From Beijerinckia indica subsp. indica ATCC 9039 (GTDB lineage Bacteria > Pseudomonadota > Alphaproteobacteria > Rhizobiales > Beijerinckiaceae), in contig NC_010581.1 of assembly GCF_000019845.1 (NCBI RefSeq), positions 1,183,501-1,247,500 on the forward strand: DNA of 64,000 nt, in the 5' to 3' direction. This document shows positions 1 through 10,050 of the stretch, piece after piece (position 1 is the first letter of the stretch; the number at the start of each line of letters is the position of its first letter). A program made the translations under genes and the position numbers. The notes under the pieces are model-generated. The model ran no database searches. It was not told the DNA's origin and saw nothing but the letters and a program-made list of their open reading frames with translations.

Positions 1-221
1 TTTCGGCGTTTTGTTGAGCCCTGTATTTATGAATCGACGGTGCGCCCGAAATTTGTTTTCGCTCATATATTATGAGTAAAATCAGGTGAGATCGAACTGA
101 CTCTGTCCAGGAAAAGCAGGTTTTCGGCAATATTGGCTCTTCGGATCGATAATCTGTGATCGTTCCGAGGGTCGTGGAAAGCGTGACCCGATTTCGATTT
201 ATAGGAAAGGCGCTAAACTTC

Positions 222-259
222 CAAAAAAGAGTTCTCCCCTTGGAAAAAGGGAGAACTCT
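222..259 (-). terminator. Intrinsic terminator of the polysaccharide export gene
   Basis: An 11-bp inverted repeat (228-238 with 249-259) reads on the minus strand as a hairpin followed by a run of six T. It lies about 40 bases past the stop codon of the Wza-like gene, the expected place for its transcription terminator. The rest of the first 295 bases shows no gene. Confidence 0.8.
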
Positions 260-295
260 GTTCTTGAATCTGACCCGTTTTAAACGAGTTTTATA

Positions 296-1498
296 TTACG
301 GTGCAACAACCGCGTGACCGGCGACATCGGCCCGAGTAATGGAAGCTCCGGCGATGGGACTCTCGATGGAATGAGCGGTAACGGCAACGTGATTGACGAA
401 GGAGAGGAACTTATCAATCTCATAGGATTGGGCGTTGGCGACGAAGAGAATGTCCTGATTGCGCACTTGCAATCGTGTCGCGAGGAAATAGCCACCCGGA
501 TCACGAAGATTGACTGTAAAGATGACAGGCACGAGCTCGTCGTGAATATTGTTGACGTCAATGCCGAGCCGCCGCGCCACTTCGCGCGGTTCACGCCGAT
601 AGAGATAGATGGAGGTCGCGTCGGCCTGCTGATCGACGAGACCCGCCGCCTTGGCTACGGCTTCCGCTAGATTGATGCGCCAGGCATCGAACGGGAACTC
701 GCCTTGGTTTCCAGTCGCGCCAAAAGCGAGGAATTTTTGCTGCTCGCGATAGACATAGATGCGATCGCCGGGCTGCACGAAAATATTGTTCGACGCATTC
801 ATCACGAGATTTTCGAACGGCACTGTCGCGCGGCGATGGTCGCGTTCGAGCATGACCCAGGTCTCGTAACCCTGGCCCTTGATGCCGCCAGCGCGCGTGA
901 TTGCATCGAGAATGCGATCGCCAGCACCCGCGGCGGGCATGGCAAAGCGCAAAGGCGTATTAACCTCGCCAATGATGCTGATCAAAGAGGTACGCTGCTG
1001 TGACAGCGCGACGACGACCTGCGGCTCGATCGCCCGATTCTTGATGCGGGCTATAATATCGTTCTGAATTTGCACATTGGTGCGGCCTGCGGCGCGGATA
1101 GCACCGGCGTAGGGGACAGTGATGTTGCCATCATTATCGACGACTTGGTCTGGCAAGGCGACGTAATTACCCGGCCTTACACCGGCCTCGAGCGGAATGT
1201 AGAGGCCCCCTGCTGCCGCTTCGAAAACAGTGACACTGACGATATCGCCGACGCCGAATTTGATGTTCGAAGAGGGCCGCCTGTCCGTGAACGTGCCGGC
1301 CAACCCTTTGGGTTCAAAGGCGGCGATCACATCGATCGTTTCGGGTGTCAGGGGGACGAGCCCGTAAGGGCTTGTTGGGGAGGATTGCGCGTTGATGCTA
1401 GCGGAGGAAGGTCCGCTCACCGGGAAAAAGGCACAGCCTCCGGCAGGAAGGAGGCCAATTGCTAGGCTGGTCAAAGCAACCCATCGAAACGCCGACAT
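296..1498 (-). CDS. Polysaccharide export lipoprotein (Wza/BexD family)
   Basis: Outer-membrane auxiliary protein of capsule or exopolysaccharide export; family members form the ring through which polymer crosses the outer membrane. The 400-residue product starts with a lipoprotein-type signal: a short basic start, a hydrophobic stretch, then LPAGGC with Cys22 as the likely lipidated residue. A poly-export domain (about 75-165) carries GVGDIVSVTVFE, followed by two SLBB-like beta-grasp segments (for example SIIGEVNTPLRF). I chose the ATG at 1498 because it puts the signal peptide at the N terminus; an in-frame ATG at 1546 would add 16 hydrophilic residues. It lies downstream of the sugar transferase gene on the same strand, so both probably serve one surface polysaccharide. 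The substrate cannot be told from sequence. Confidence 0.88.
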   Translation of the reverse strand: MSAFRWVALTSLAIGLLPAGGCAFFPVSGPSSASINAQSSPTSPYGLVPLTPETIDVIAAFEPKGLAGTFTDRRPSSNIKFGVGDIVSVTVFEAAAGGLYIPLEAGVRPGNYVALPDQVVDNDGNITVPYAGAIRAAGRTNVQIQNDIIARIKNRAIEPQVVVALSQQRTSLISIIGEVNTPLRFAMPAAGAGDRILDAITRAGGIKGQGYETWVMLERDHRRATVPFENLVMNASNNIFVQPGDRIYVYREQQKFLAFGATGNQGEFPFDAWRINLAEAVAKAAGLVDQQADATSIYLYRREPREVARRLGIDVNNIHDELVPVIFTVNLRDPGGYFLATRLQVRNQDILFVANAQSYEIDKFLSFVNHVAVTAHSIESPIAGASITRADVAGHAVVAP

Positions 1499-1931
1499 AA
1501 CCAACCCCAATTTAGGAACCTGCGACTCATAACGCGTCGGGATCAAATGGACCAGCCGGCCATCCCCGATTCAAAGGTCCTTTTGGAAAATTATCCAGTA
1601 TGTGTTACATAATTAACACAACTTCTCAGAAGAACAGGGATTTTTTTAAGGATAGGGAATTATAAGCACAATAGATCTACCATGGCATTAACTATAATTT
1701 CGAAACGCCACGCGGGCGCCCATGACATTAACCTTGGTTTCCTTAGACGGAGAATCAAGCTTAGTATCAAAAGGCGCGATCAACGTAAACCGATGCCTTC
1801 GAGCATGGACAGGAGATGCGTGGCTGAATCGTAAATATTGGGAGGGAAGTCGATAGATTTATGATGGACTATCGACCATGGAGACCAAGGCAAGGGCCGA
1901 AACGGATCAATCTTCCGCTCCGGCCCGCCGA
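1499..1931. other. Spacer between two polysaccharide genes
   Basis: About 430 bases with no convincing gene on either strand. The sequence is visibly more A+T-rich than its flanks, which would suit a promoter for the export gene on the minus strand, but I cannot define -35/-10 elements. Confidence 0.4.
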
Positions 1932-3404
1932 TCAATAAGCACGATTGCGCAAAACCTCGAAACAGGTGCGCAGCAGAATGCTGATATCGAACGCCAGCGA
2001 CCAGTGATTAATATACCACAGGTCCAGCTTGACCCGTTCCACCATTTGCTCGAGACGGCCGGTCTCGCCCCGCAAACCGTTGACCTGTGCCCAGCCTGTC
2101 ATGCCAGGCTTAACATGATGGCGAAAAGCATATTTCGCGATCAAGGCCTTATATTCATTGTCATGAGCAAGAGCGTGCGGCCGCGGGCCGACCAGGGACA
2201 TATCGCCCTTGAGGACATTCAGTAATTGCGGCAATTCATCAATGCTGGAACGCCGCAGGAAAGCTCCCACCCGGGTCACGCGCTGATCGTTGCGCTGGGC
2301 CTGCTTCACGACGGCGCCATCCTCCATCACAGTCATGGAGCGGAACTTATAAATCAGGAACAGGCGGGAGTTAAACCCGTTGCGCCTTTGCTTGAAAATC
2401 ACCGGCCCCTTGCTGTCCAATTTGATTGCGAGGGCTGCGATAAAGAAGATGGGTGAGAGCAGGGCCAAGGCAATCGAGGCCAAGACAATATCGACAATGC
2501 GTTTGACGGCTCTTTCGGGCGAGGTCAGGGGCGCGCGCTGGAGCTCGAGCGAAACGACTGGACGTCCCGTGGCAATACCGCGCCGGCCGAGAATCGAACG
2601 AATATTGTGATCCGGTAAAAGCGTGACCGGCAGGGGAGAAGCGCGAAGCTGTTCCCGTGCAGTTTCGAGCAAGGGGCGGCTGCTCCAGCGCAGGGCTATG
2701 ACGAATTCCTCAGCATTGAGGTCGCGCGCCGCGTCCATGGCCTCAAGGAAATAGGAATTCTCTGTCGCGGGATTGGCCCTGACATCGCCGATATCCGTCA
2801 GCGCGATGCGAGCGACTTCCTTCAAACCAAAATAACGGAAAAGATAGGACGCGCTCAAGCGCTGTAATTCACCGCTTTCGCCGATCGTGACGACGCGCCG
2901 TCCGGCAAGGTTGCCCGAGGCGACCATGGAGCGAGTCAGTTTTTCTTCCAGCAGTCGCGCAATGACGAGGAAGCTGATCTGCAACAAGCCGGTGGAGACC
3001 ATGGCACCGCGTGACATGGCGGTGCCAACTTTCAACAGAAAGAGGCCAGCAGCGACGAACATGCCGACAGCAAGCCAGTAGAAGAAGATACGAGCCAGGT
3101 GCCGGAGAGGGGAGAGGAGAACGGGCAGCCGATATAAACCATGTGAGCGCGCGACATAGGCATAAAGGAGGCTATTCGTGACGCCGACACCGAAACTGGC
3201 TTCCAAGCCGACAAAATCGCCATAGGCGATATATTGAAAAAGGATAGTACCGATGATGCTGGCAGAAATTATAAGTATAATATCAATGAGTGCCGCGATC
3301 CACTCGATATTTTGGTAAGATATATTGATATGCTGAGCGAACCAGGAATGGTGCTCGACATGATTTCCCTGTTCGACCATCTCACCAGTACGGCTGAAAT
3401 ACAT
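1932..3404 (-). CDS. Polyprenyl-phosphate sugar-1-phosphate transferase
   Basis: Initiates polysaccharide repeat-unit assembly by moving a sugar-1-phosphate from a nucleotide sugar to undecaprenyl phosphate at the inner membrane. The 490-residue protein has the WcaJ-type layout: an N-terminal block of four to five membrane segments (about 35-155), a Rossmann-like middle part ([13 protein letters not shown]), a further membrane segment near 305-330, and a C-terminal bacterial sugar transferase domain. That domain shows KFRSM, the [13 protein letters not shown] motif, [10 protein letters not shown] and [12 protein letters not shown], which contain the family's catalytic Asp-Glu and Arg-Pro signatures. 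The first sugar (glucose or galactose type) is not decided by the sequence. No strong ribosome-binding site is visible before 3404; an ATG at 3380 is an alternative start. Confidence 0.92.
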   Translation of the reverse strand: MYFSRTGEMVEQGNHVEHHSWFAQHINISYQNIEWIAALIDIILIISASIIGTILFQYIAYGDFVGLEASFGVGVTNSLLYAYVARSHGLYRLPVLLSPLRHLARIFFYWLAVGMFVAAGLFLLKVGTAMSRGAMVSTGLLQISFLVIARLLEEKLTRSMVASGNLAGRRVVTIGESGELQRLSASYLFRYFGLKEVARIALTDIGDVRANPATENSYFLEAMDAARDLNAEEFVIALRWSSRPLLETAREQLRASPLPVTLLPDHNIRSILGRRGIATGRPVVSLELQRAPLTSPERAVKRIVDIVLASIALALLSPIFFIAALAIKLDSKGPVIFKQRRNGFNSRLFLIYKFRSMTVMEDGAVVKQAQRNDQRVTRVGAFLRRSSIDELPQLLNVLKGDMSLVGPRPHALAHDNEYKALIAKYAFRHHVKPGMTGWAQVNGLRGETGRLEQMVERVKLDLWYINHWSLAFDISILLRTCFEVLRNRAY

Positions 3405-4439
3405 CTAGCTGAGCCCGCTTCAGTTCCGATCCTTCGTTCATAGCACCAAAACACTAAGGTCTCAAGACTGATAAAGTTGTCTGCACTTGAGAATACCGAG
3501 CCTCGAACATCCGAAAATCGAAATGGGCGTGCGCGTCTGTGGCGCGCCTAACGAGGAAATAAGCCCTTCTCCATATTAGGCTATTCTATGGTAACGTCCA
3601 TTGAAAAGGATAGACAAGCTAGGATTTCCGATCGCGGGATTCAGGCACTCGTTGTGAAGAGCGAATATTTTGCACATTCTTATTGTCTTTAACTCACGCG
3701 CATGGCGGCAAGACTGGCTCCCGTCTCTTTAAGAGTGACGATTTCAGCGTGCCTCTTGATGAAATCGCTGACGTGATATGCTGGTTCAGGCAAGTCATCG
3801 GGCTACTCTTGATGTGTGAATGTCTCGATCTTGCGAGAGACAAGAGCATTGAGAGAAATTCAAAAGTAATATATAATTTATTTTAAGACATTTTCGTGTC
3901 TGGCCGTTTTGCTTTCGGCTTCAGAAAGCGTTCCACGCGAGGCCGCGAGCCAGCCGAGTCTTTAGTATTGTGTCTCAGGGTGAAGGCGCCGGGGGATCAA
4001 AATCGCCTTCTCAAAAATGTTCGGATGGCGTTCCTTCAACCCGTCGCGTTCCCATGGGTTGAACATCGGCCGCAATATGTCATGCGGTGATCTCCCTGTA
4101 TTTGAATGGGTTTCGCGGCCTTTCTGTTTCCTGCGGAGTCGACCATCCCGAAGTGACAGGGCTGTCGTGTCCACCCAAGGTTCAGCCTAAAATTCGCTTG
4201 CGCGGCGGAGCTTTAGAGTCCATCCTGAATGGCAATATAATGATTGAAGGAAGTGAACCTTCGGCATCCTTCGATGAATATTAGAGGGGAGGACTGAGGC
4301 AAAACGAACGAAAGTGTCGGAATTAAGCAGATATTGGGATAAAAACATCAAGCCTGATATTGCTTAGAATTGTATAGAATAAATAAAGCGCCAATTAAAA
4401 CAAGGCGCGATAAAATCAAATCAATCAGGGAGGTATGAC
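3405..4439. other. Kilobase without a supported gene
   Basis: Only short ORFs of 60-70 codons occur here (3683-3886, 3896-4090, 4087-4284 on plus; 3962-4174 on minus). None has a good ribosome-binding site or a recognisable product. The last 120 bases are A+T-rich and probably hold the promoter of the small membrane-protein gene at 4440. Confidence 0.5.
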
Positions 4440-4712
4440 ATGAGCGTTTTACTGATCGGAAGTGTCTTCATAGGGGCCTTGCTGGGCCGTTTCTTCAAAG
4501 TTCTGGTTCTCATCCCGACGTTTGCAGCTATTGTGCTCTTGTGTCTCACCATGCCACAGGTTTGGCACGGCGGAGTTCCTGGGTTCGTCTTTGCTCCCCT
4601 TTTAATCCTGTGCGCGCTTCAGGTGGGTTATCTGATGGGTCTTTTGAGCGCGCCTCCCAAGAAATCCCTTCGCTTCGTCGGTAAACCCTTGGTTCACGGC
4701 TCGCGTTCCTGA
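4440..4712 (+). CDS. Small hydrophobic membrane protein, unknown function
   Basis: I do not recognise this 90-residue protein. It has three hydrophobic segments (about 2-15, 18-38 and 50-72), so it should be an inner-membrane protein, and a short basic C-terminal tail. The start is well supported: GGGAGG lies seven bases before the ATG. It stands alone, followed by an 18-bp hairpin at 4794-4841 that could end its transcript. No neighbour suggests a function. Confidence 0.7.
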   Translation: MSVLLIGSVFIGALLGRFFKVLVLIPTFAAIVLLCLTMPQVWHGGVPGFVFAPLLILCALQVGYLMGLLSAPPKKSLRFVGKPLVHGSRS

Positions 4713-4793
4713 GCCACATCGTGATCCTCGCGGTGTGAGTCCTTAACACTCCCAAGAGCTGCAAGCTTTTGGGACAGAGATTGTGCGCCAAAG

Positions 4794-4841
4794 AATTTCG
4801 AGCATTTTCTGATCCGATTGAAGCAGAAAATGCTCGAAATT
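4794..4841. repeat. 18-bp perfect inverted repeat
   Basis: Arms 4794-4811 and 4824-4841 match perfectly, with a 12-base loop containing GATCCGATTG. It lies between the small membrane-protein gene and the aldolase gene. There is no T-run after it, so it may act as a transcript-end stabiliser or belong to the family of intergenic hairpins seen across this window. Confidence 0.75.
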
Positions 4842-5022
4842 GCGTTCGGTCGAGTATTCAAAGCCTTGCGGCAGTCTGCTTCAGATGTGTTGACGTGATC
4901 GGATCAAGTTCTGCTTACTGATCTGAAATGACCCCGTGTGTCTTTCCCTTATCCCGAAAAATCGGGCCTGCTTTTTGGTTAGATGCTGTAGACTTGCGTC
5001 GTGCAGCGTCTCGGATAGAGCG

Positions 5023-5718
5023 GTGTCATTGGGAAAGACATTCGAGGGACAGGGTTTGAACGAATCCGAAGAAGAAGCTCTTCGCTGGTCGATCGTAGAG
5101 GCGTGCCGGAACATGCGCGGCCTTGGTCTGAACCAAGGGACGTCGGGCAATATTTCAGTGCGTTGGGGCGAGGGTCTTTTGATCACGCCTTCGGGTTTGC
5201 CCTATGATCAGATGCAGGCGGCCGACATCGTCTTTCTGAAGTTCGATGGCACATTCGTTTCAGACCGTCCGATTGTCCCATCCTCCGAATGGCGGATCCA
5301 TCGGGATATTTTGCTGGCCAAGCCGAGCGTCAATGCCGTCGTTCACGCGCATCCCGTCTACAGTACGGCCTTCGCCATGTGCCGGCGGGAAATCCCAGCC
5401 GTTCATTATATGATCGCTGCCGCAGGCGGTCCGACGATCCGTTGCAGTGATTATGCGACTTTTGGCACGCAGGCACTTTCCGAGACGGCGCTCAAGGCGC
5501 TCGAAGACCGCACCTGCTGCCTGCTTGCTAATCATGGCATTATCGCCACGGGTCCCAATCTCGCCAAGGCTCTGTGGCTGGCCGTGGAACTCGAGACGCT
5601 CTGCCAGCAATATTACGTGGCTTCGCAAATCGGCACACCGGTCATCCTATCGGACGCGGAAATCGCTCTTAATATCGAGAAGTTCAAAAGTTACGGTCTG
5701 AAGCCGCGCCCCGCCTGA
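5023..5718 (+). CDS. Class II aldolase/adducin family protein
   Basis: Zinc-dependent aldolase or epimerase fold of the L-fuculose-phosphate aldolase family; such enzymes cleave or epimerise sugar phosphates in the cytoplasm. Family features are clear: NQGTSGNISVRW near the N terminus, LLITPSGLPYD (phosphate binding), SSEWRIH, then VVHAHPVYST with the two zinc-binding His and a later LLANHGII His. The GTG at 5023 gives 231 residues, close to the usual length, and has GGATAGAG upstream. An ATG at 4936 in the same frame would add 29 Cys/Arg-rich residues that look untranslated. It is followed by the convergent dcd gene with a gap of only 18 bases. The exact substrate is unknown. Confidence 0.85.
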   Translation: MSLGKTFEGQGLNESEEEALRWSIVEACRNMRGLGLNQGTSGNISVRWGEGLLITPSGLPYDQMQAADIVFLKFDGTFVSDRPIVPSSEWRIHRDILLAKPSVNAVVHAHPVYSTAFAMCRREIPAVHYMIAAAGGPTIRCSDYATFGTQALSETALKALEDRTCCLLANHGIIATGPNLAKALWLAVELETLCQQYYVASQIGTPVILSDAEIALNIEKFKSYGLKPRPA

Positions 5719-5736
5719 CACTTCAGGCGGGAAATT

Positions 5737-6921
5737 TCAGCATTCTTGAAAATGTTTTGAAAGCTTCAGGCCCTGCCCCTGGTAATGGGCGCCCTCCAAT
5801 TGGCCATAGACGGAGAGCGGCGCCTCGGCCATTTTCTCATAGACGAGACGCCCGACGACTTGCCCGTTTTCCAAGATGAACGGGACTTCCCGGCTGCGGA
5901 CCTCGAGAACAGCCCGGGCGCCAGGCAAATTGCTGACGGTATGGCCGAAACCTGGATCGAAAAATCCCGCATAATGGACGCGAAATTCTCCCATGGCTGG
6001 ATCGATTGGCACCATTTCCGCGGCAAGATCCGGTGGAATATGCAGTTTTTCGTGGCTCGCCAGAATATAGAATTCGCCGGGATCGAGAATGAGCCGTTGG
6101 TCCTCGCGGGCCAGAATCGGCTCCCAGTAATCGGAGACGGCATAGGCCCCGACGCGATCCACATCGAGAATATCGGCGTGTTTTTGCGCGCGATAGCCGA
6201 TAATCGGCCCTAATGGTTCGCGGCTCAGGGCGACGCGCAGCACAAGGCCGTTGCGCAGATTTAACGGGCCGTCGACGAGGGGGAGCGCTTCGTGCCGTTC
6301 CCGCAATTCCTTCTCATCCAGCGAGAAATCATTGCGTTCTAATTGTTGAGAGTTGAGGCGTCGAAACCGGATCTGGTTGAGCCGCGTGCCGCGCCGTACG
6401 CGGATGCTGAAACTGCGTGGCGAGACTTCCGCATAAAGCGGTCCCTCATAGGCCCGCGCGGCGCGATCGAACACTTCACTGCGATCGGTGATGAGTCGTG
6501 TGAAAATATCGAGCCGGCCGGTCGAGCTTTTGGGATTGGCAATGGCGGAAATGCTTTCCGGCAGTTTGAGGGATTCCAGAAGGGGAATCACATAAACGCA
6601 GCCGCGCTCCAGAACGGCGCCATGACCCTCGAGGCTGATTTCTTCCGAATTGAGATTAGCGAGTTGTCCTTCGACCGTACGGTCCTTGCCGGGCAGAAAA
6701 CTGGCCCGGATGCGATAAGCCTTCGGGCCGAGCCGCAGATCGAGACTGGCGGGCTGAATCTGGCCGTTGTCGAGTTCCGGGCTCATGATCATGCCGCGCC
6801 GGACCATCACTTCTATCTTCTGGCGCGGCAAAAGACCAAATTGCGAACCGAATTCCACCGCACCGGCGACAGGCTCGGAACGCTGATCCGCGCTTTTGAT
6901 GGAAGAAGCTTGCGTCGGCAT
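5737..6921 (-). CDS. dcd: 2'-deoxycytidine 5'-triphosphate deaminase, two-domain type
   Basis: Deaminates dCTP to dUTP, feeding thymidylate synthesis. This is the long alphaproteobacterial form with two Dcd-like halves: residues about 25-200 (LDLRLGPKAYRIR, ANPKSSTGRLD) and about 215-390 (PGEFYILASHE, PIDPAMGEFRVHYAGFFDPGFG). The second half keeps the dUTPase-fold motifs FYIL and the PGFG turn. The 394-residue length agrees with this subfamily and is about twice that of the classical single-domain enzyme. GGGGA six bases before the ATG supports the start. It diverges from metZ; this dcd-metZ-apaG neighbourhood is, to my knowledge, common in Rhizobiales. Confidence 0.9.
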   Translation of the reverse strand: MPTQASSIKSADQRSEPVAGAVEFGSQFGLLPRQKIEVMVRRGMIMSPELDNGQIQPASLDLRLGPKAYRIRASFLPGKDRTVEGQLANLNSEEISLEGHGAVLERGCVYVIPLLESLKLPESISAIANPKSSTGRLDIFTRLITDRSEVFDRAARAYEGPLYAEVSPRSFSIRVRRGTRLNQIRFRRLNSQQLERNDFSLDEKELRERHEALPLVDGPLNLRNGLVLRVALSREPLGPIIGYRAQKHADILDVDRVGAYAVSDYWEPILAREDQRLILDPGEFYILASHEKLHIPPDLAAEMVPIDPAMGEFRVHYAGFFDPGFGHTVSNLPGARAVLEVRSREVPFILENGQVVGRLVYEKMAEAPLSVYGQLEGAHYQGQGLKLSKHFQEC

Positions 6922-7098
6922 GAGGGTCCCCGGAGCGAACCCAAAGGGGATACCCCTTTTGGGATCAATTTGTGATGCGTTATAAAAGATCTCTGGACTT
7001 GAGATGCGGTCCTGGCCCCAGTAAGCACGTCACACGATAGGTTTTCAAGCCGGTGACGAAGCTGCACGGCAGCAAGCTATTCTTCGAGGAGCCCACCC

Positions 7099-8325
7099 AT
7101 GCAGGATTTCAAGCCGCCGCGTGATCCAGAAGGCTGGCGGACGGCGACCCGGCTCGTTCATGGTGGAACGACGCGTTCCCCTTTCGGTGAAACCGCCGAA
7201 GCGATCTTTTTGACCCAGGGCTATGTCTATCCGACGATGGAAGCGGCCGAAGCACGTTTCAAGGGCGAGGAACCGGGTTTCGTCTATTCCCGCTACAATA
7301 ATCCGACTAATGCCATGTTCGAGGAACGCATGGCCTTGCTCGAGGGAGCCGAAGCGGCCCGTGCGACTGCGAGCGGCATGGCGGCGGTAACGGCCGCTTT
7401 GCTCGCGCCCTTGAAGGCCGGTGATCATGTCGTCGCTTCGCGTGCCTTGTTCGGCTCCTGCCTCTATATTGTCGAGGAATTGCTGCCGCGCTACGGTATT
7501 GCCTCCACGCTGGTCGATGGCAAGGATTTCAAGGCCTGGAAAGACGCGCTGCGGCCGCAGACCCAGACCTTGTTTCTGGAAAGCCCAACCAATCCAAGCC
7601 TCGAGGTCTATGATATTGCGGCTGTCGCGGCGATTGCCCATGCTCATGGCGCGCGCCTCGTCGTCGATAATGCCTTCGCTTCGCCCATGTTGCAGAAGCC
7701 GCTGCAACTCGGCGCTGATTGCGTGGTCTATTCGGCGACCAAACATATCGATGGGCAGGGGCGTTGCCTTGGTGGTGTCGTCCTTTCGAGCAAGGATTTC
7801 ATCGAAACGCATCTCCAGACCTATTTGCGCCAGACGGGTCCCGCTCTGTCTCCCTTCAACGCATGGATTCTTTTGAAGTCCCTGGAAACCCTGCCGCTGC
7901 GTGTCCAGCAGCAGATGGCCAATGCGGCAAAAGTCGCCGATTTCCTGGCGGATCATCCGCTGATCGCGCGCTGTTTCTATCCTGGCCGCGCCGATCACCC
8001 GCAAGCCGAGATCGTCAAACGGCAAATGCTCGGGGGAGGCACGATGGTCGCCTTCGAGGTCACGGGCGGCAAGCCGGCCGCCTTCGCCTTCGCCAATGCT
8101 CTGTCGATCATCAAGATTTCGAATAATCTCGGTGACGCCAAAAGCCTCATCACGCATCCGGCCACGACGACGCATCAGCGTCTCACACCGGAGGCGCGTG
8201 CCACCATGGGCATCGGCGAGGGACTGCTCAGACTGTCGGTGGGGCTCGAGGACGCGGAAGATCTGATCGCCGATTTGCAAGCCGCGCTCGCGGTGCTTGG
8301 ACAAAAGCAGCTTGCCGCTGAATAA
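7099..8325 (+). CDS. metZ: O-succinylhomoserine sulfhydrylase
   Basis: PLP enzyme that makes homocysteine directly from O-succinylhomoserine and sulfide in methionine synthesis. The 408-residue protein has the Cys/Met-metabolism PLP fold: YSRYNNPTN near residue 75, the active-site lysine in YSATKHIDGQGR (about residue 215), and the C-terminal GLEDAEDLIADL typical of the family. GAGGAG lies eight bases before the ATG. The 177-base gap to dcd must hold the promoter. I looked there for the SAM-II riboswitch that often precedes this gene in alphaproteobacteria and did not see its conserved strings. The choice of O-succinyl over O-acetyl substrate follows from the neighbourhood and family resemblance. 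Confidence 0.92.
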   Translation: MQDFKPPRDPEGWRTATRLVHGGTTRSPFGETAEAIFLTQGYVYPTMEAAEARFKGEEPGFVYSRYNNPTNAMFEERMALLEGAEAARATASGMAAVTAALLAPLKAGDHVVASRALFGSCLYIVEELLPRYGIASTLVDGKDFKAWKDALRPQTQTLFLESPTNPSLEVYDIAAVAAIAHAHGARLVVDNAFASPMLQKPLQLGADCVVYSATKHIDGQGRCLGGVVLSSKDFIETHLQTYLRQTGPALSPFNAWILLKSLETLPLRVQQQMANAAKVADFLADHPLIARCFYPGRADHPQAEIVKRQMLGGGTMVAFEVTGGKPAAFAFANALSIIKISNNLGDAKSLITHPATTTHQRLTPEARATMGIGEGLLRLSVGLEDAEDLIADLQAALAVLGQKQLAAE

Positions 8326-8432
8326 GGCAGGTGACGGGATGGCAAGAGGTGCCGCTTGTGCCTCTTTCCCAGCCTTTTCCTCAGCCGGCCCGTTGTGTTA
8401 CCTTAACACCCAAACATTAAAGACGACAGGCC

Positions 8433-8825
8433 ATGTACAGCACCATTACCCGCGATATTCAGATCACCGTCCTGACGGAATTCGTGCCGGAACGTTCCGA
8501 TGCGGATGAGTCCTCCTTCTTCTGGGCCTATACGGTCGAGATCGCCAATCAGAGCGATTTGACGGTGCAACTCACCGGACGCCATTGGAAGATCACCGAC
8601 GCTAATGGCAAACTTGAGGAAGTCCAGGGCCCTGGCATTGTCGGCGAGCAGCCGGTTTTGAAACCGGGAGAGACCTTCCGCTATACATCGGGCTGCCCAC
8701 TGACCACGCCCTCCGGCATCATGACTGGCAGCTATCGCATGGTGACGGAAAAGGGGGATGTTTTTGAAGCAGCAATCCCCGTCTTTTCGCTCGATTCCCC
8801 ATTCTCTCGACAAGTCCTAAACTGA
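8433..8825 (+). CDS. apaG: ApaG (DUF525) domain protein
   Basis: Small beta-sandwich protein of the ApaG family, 130 residues, the usual length. Family marks are YTVEIANQSD, LTGRHWKITDANG, the GPGIVGEQPVLKPGE stretch and FRYTSG followed by TPSGIMTGSY. ApaG is a fibronectin-III-like fold of unclear function, linked in other species to cobalt/magnesium tolerance and stress. It lies 107 bases after metZ and 41 bases before argE on the same strand, so the three may be co-transcribed. Confidence 0.93.
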   Translation: MYSTITRDIQITVLTEFVPERSDADESSFFWAYTVEIANQSDLTVQLTGRHWKITDANGKLEEVQGPGIVGEQPVLKPGETFRYTSGCPLTTPSGIMTGSYRMVTEKGDVFEAAIPVFSLDSPFSRQVLN

Positions 8826-8866
8826 TCTTCGGATAAGAGCGGCGTCTCGTCTCAACTGGATTGGCC

Positions 8867-10045
8867 ATGGTGAATTCGCAAAATCCAGATGCCAGGCTGG
8901 GCGCTACGCTCGACATGCTTGAATGCCTTATCAGCTTTGACACGGAGAGTTCGAAATCGAATCTGCCCCTCGTTGCGGCGGTCGAGGATTATCTTCGCGA
9001 ACAAGCTGTTGACTATGTCAAAGTCCCCAATGCGGAAGGGGATAAGGCCGCCCTTTTCATCAGCATTGGGCCGAAAGTGGATGGGGGCGTTGTCCTCTCC
9101 GGCCATACGGATGTCGTGCCGGTTGAAGGGCAAAGCTGGACCAGCGACCCGTTTACCCTGCGCCGCGAGGCTGACCGTGTATTCGGGCGCGGAACCTGTG
9201 ACATGAAAGGTTTCGACGCCCTCTGTCTCGCCATGATTCCGGAATTCAAACAGGCGCGGCTGGCGCGGCCGATCCATATTCTGCTGTCCTACGACGAGGA
9301 AATCGCCTGTACGGGCTCGCTGGATACGATTGCTCGTTTCGGTCATGATCTGCCACGTCCGGCGGCAGTGCTGGTGGGTGAACCAACCCTGATGCAAGTC
9401 GCCGACGCCCACAAAAGTGTCGCCACCTATCGCACGACTGTTCACGGTCACGAGGCGCATTCCTCGAAACCCTATCTCGGCGCCAGTGCTGTCGAAGCGG
9501 GCTGTGATCTCGTGACCGAGCTTTATCGTTTTGCCGAAGTTTTGGCCGCCGAAGGCGATCCGAGTGGCCGTTTCGATCCACCCGCCTCGACCATTCATGT
9601 CGGCACGATTCATGGCGGTACGGCGCGCAATATCCTTGCGAAGGAATGCAGTTTCCTTTGGGAGTTTCGTGGCCTGCCAGGCGTGGCGCAGGACCGTGCC
9701 TTGCGGCACCTTGAAGACTATGCCGCCCGTGTGGTTTTGCCGAAAATGACCCGTTATGCCCCCAAGGCGTCCATCGAGACTCTGGTCGAGGTGGAAGTTC
9801 CGGGGCTTGCTCCAGAAACGGGCTCGCAAGCCGAGAGCCTGGCCTTGAAACTCGCGCGTTCCAATCGGACCATTACTGTGCCTTTCGCCACGGAAGCCGG
9901 CCAATTTCAAAAGGCCGAAGTGCCGACCATCGTTTGCGGCCCGGGCTCGATCGACCAAGCGCATCAGCCGGATGAATATATTGCCATTGCCCAGATCGAG
10001 GCCGGCATTGCCTTCATGCGCCGGCTCGCGACCGAGATGGGTTGA
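8867..10045 (+). CDS. argE: Acetylornithine deacetylase
   Basis: M20-family zinc peptidase that removes the acetyl group from N-acetylornithine in arginine synthesis. Metal-site motifs are visible: SGHTDVVPVEG (His and Asp), GRGTCDMKGFD (bridging Asp), SYDEEIACTGS (catalytic Glu) and VGEPT (Asp replaced by Glu as in the family). The dimerisation domain begins near HKSVATYRTTVHGHEAHSS, and a last metal His lies in CGPGSIDQAHQPDEY. The ATG at 8867 is used here, giving 392 residues; a TTG two codons upstream is also in frame. Assignment as ArgE rather than DapE rests on overall resemblance and the alphaproteobacterial habit of placing it near metZ/apaG. Confidence 0.87.
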   Translation: MVNSQNPDARLGATLDMLECLISFDTESSKSNLPLVAAVEDYLREQAVDYVKVPNAEGDKAALFISIGPKVDGGVVLSGHTDVVPVEGQSWTSDPFTLRREADRVFGRGTCDMKGFDALCLAMIPEFKQARLARPIHILLSYDEEIACTGSLDTIARFGHDLPRPAAVLVGEPTLMQVADAHKSVATYRTTVHGHEAHSSKPYLGASAVEAGCDLVTELYRFAEVLAAEGDPSGRFDPPASTIHVGTIHGGTARNILAKECSFLWEFRGLPGVAQDRALRHLEDYAARVVLPKMTRYAPKASIETLVEVEVPGLAPETGSQAESLALKLARSNRTITVPFATEAGQFQKAEVPTIVCGPGSIDQAHQPDEYIAIAQIEAGIAFMRRLATEMG

Positions 10046-10050
10046 TCTGC

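Noticed and set aside
6975..7098. SAM-II riboswitch before metZ
   Set aside because: Expected in alphaproteobacteria, but the conserved strings and pseudoknot pairing were not found in the 120 bases before the gene.
7045..8304. 419-codon minus-strand ORF opposite metZ
   Set aside because: Antisense shadow of metZ, whose PLP motifs and ribosome-binding site are clear.
8852..9964. 370-codon minus-strand ORF opposite argE
   Set aside because: Antisense shadow of argE, which has its metal motifs in order.
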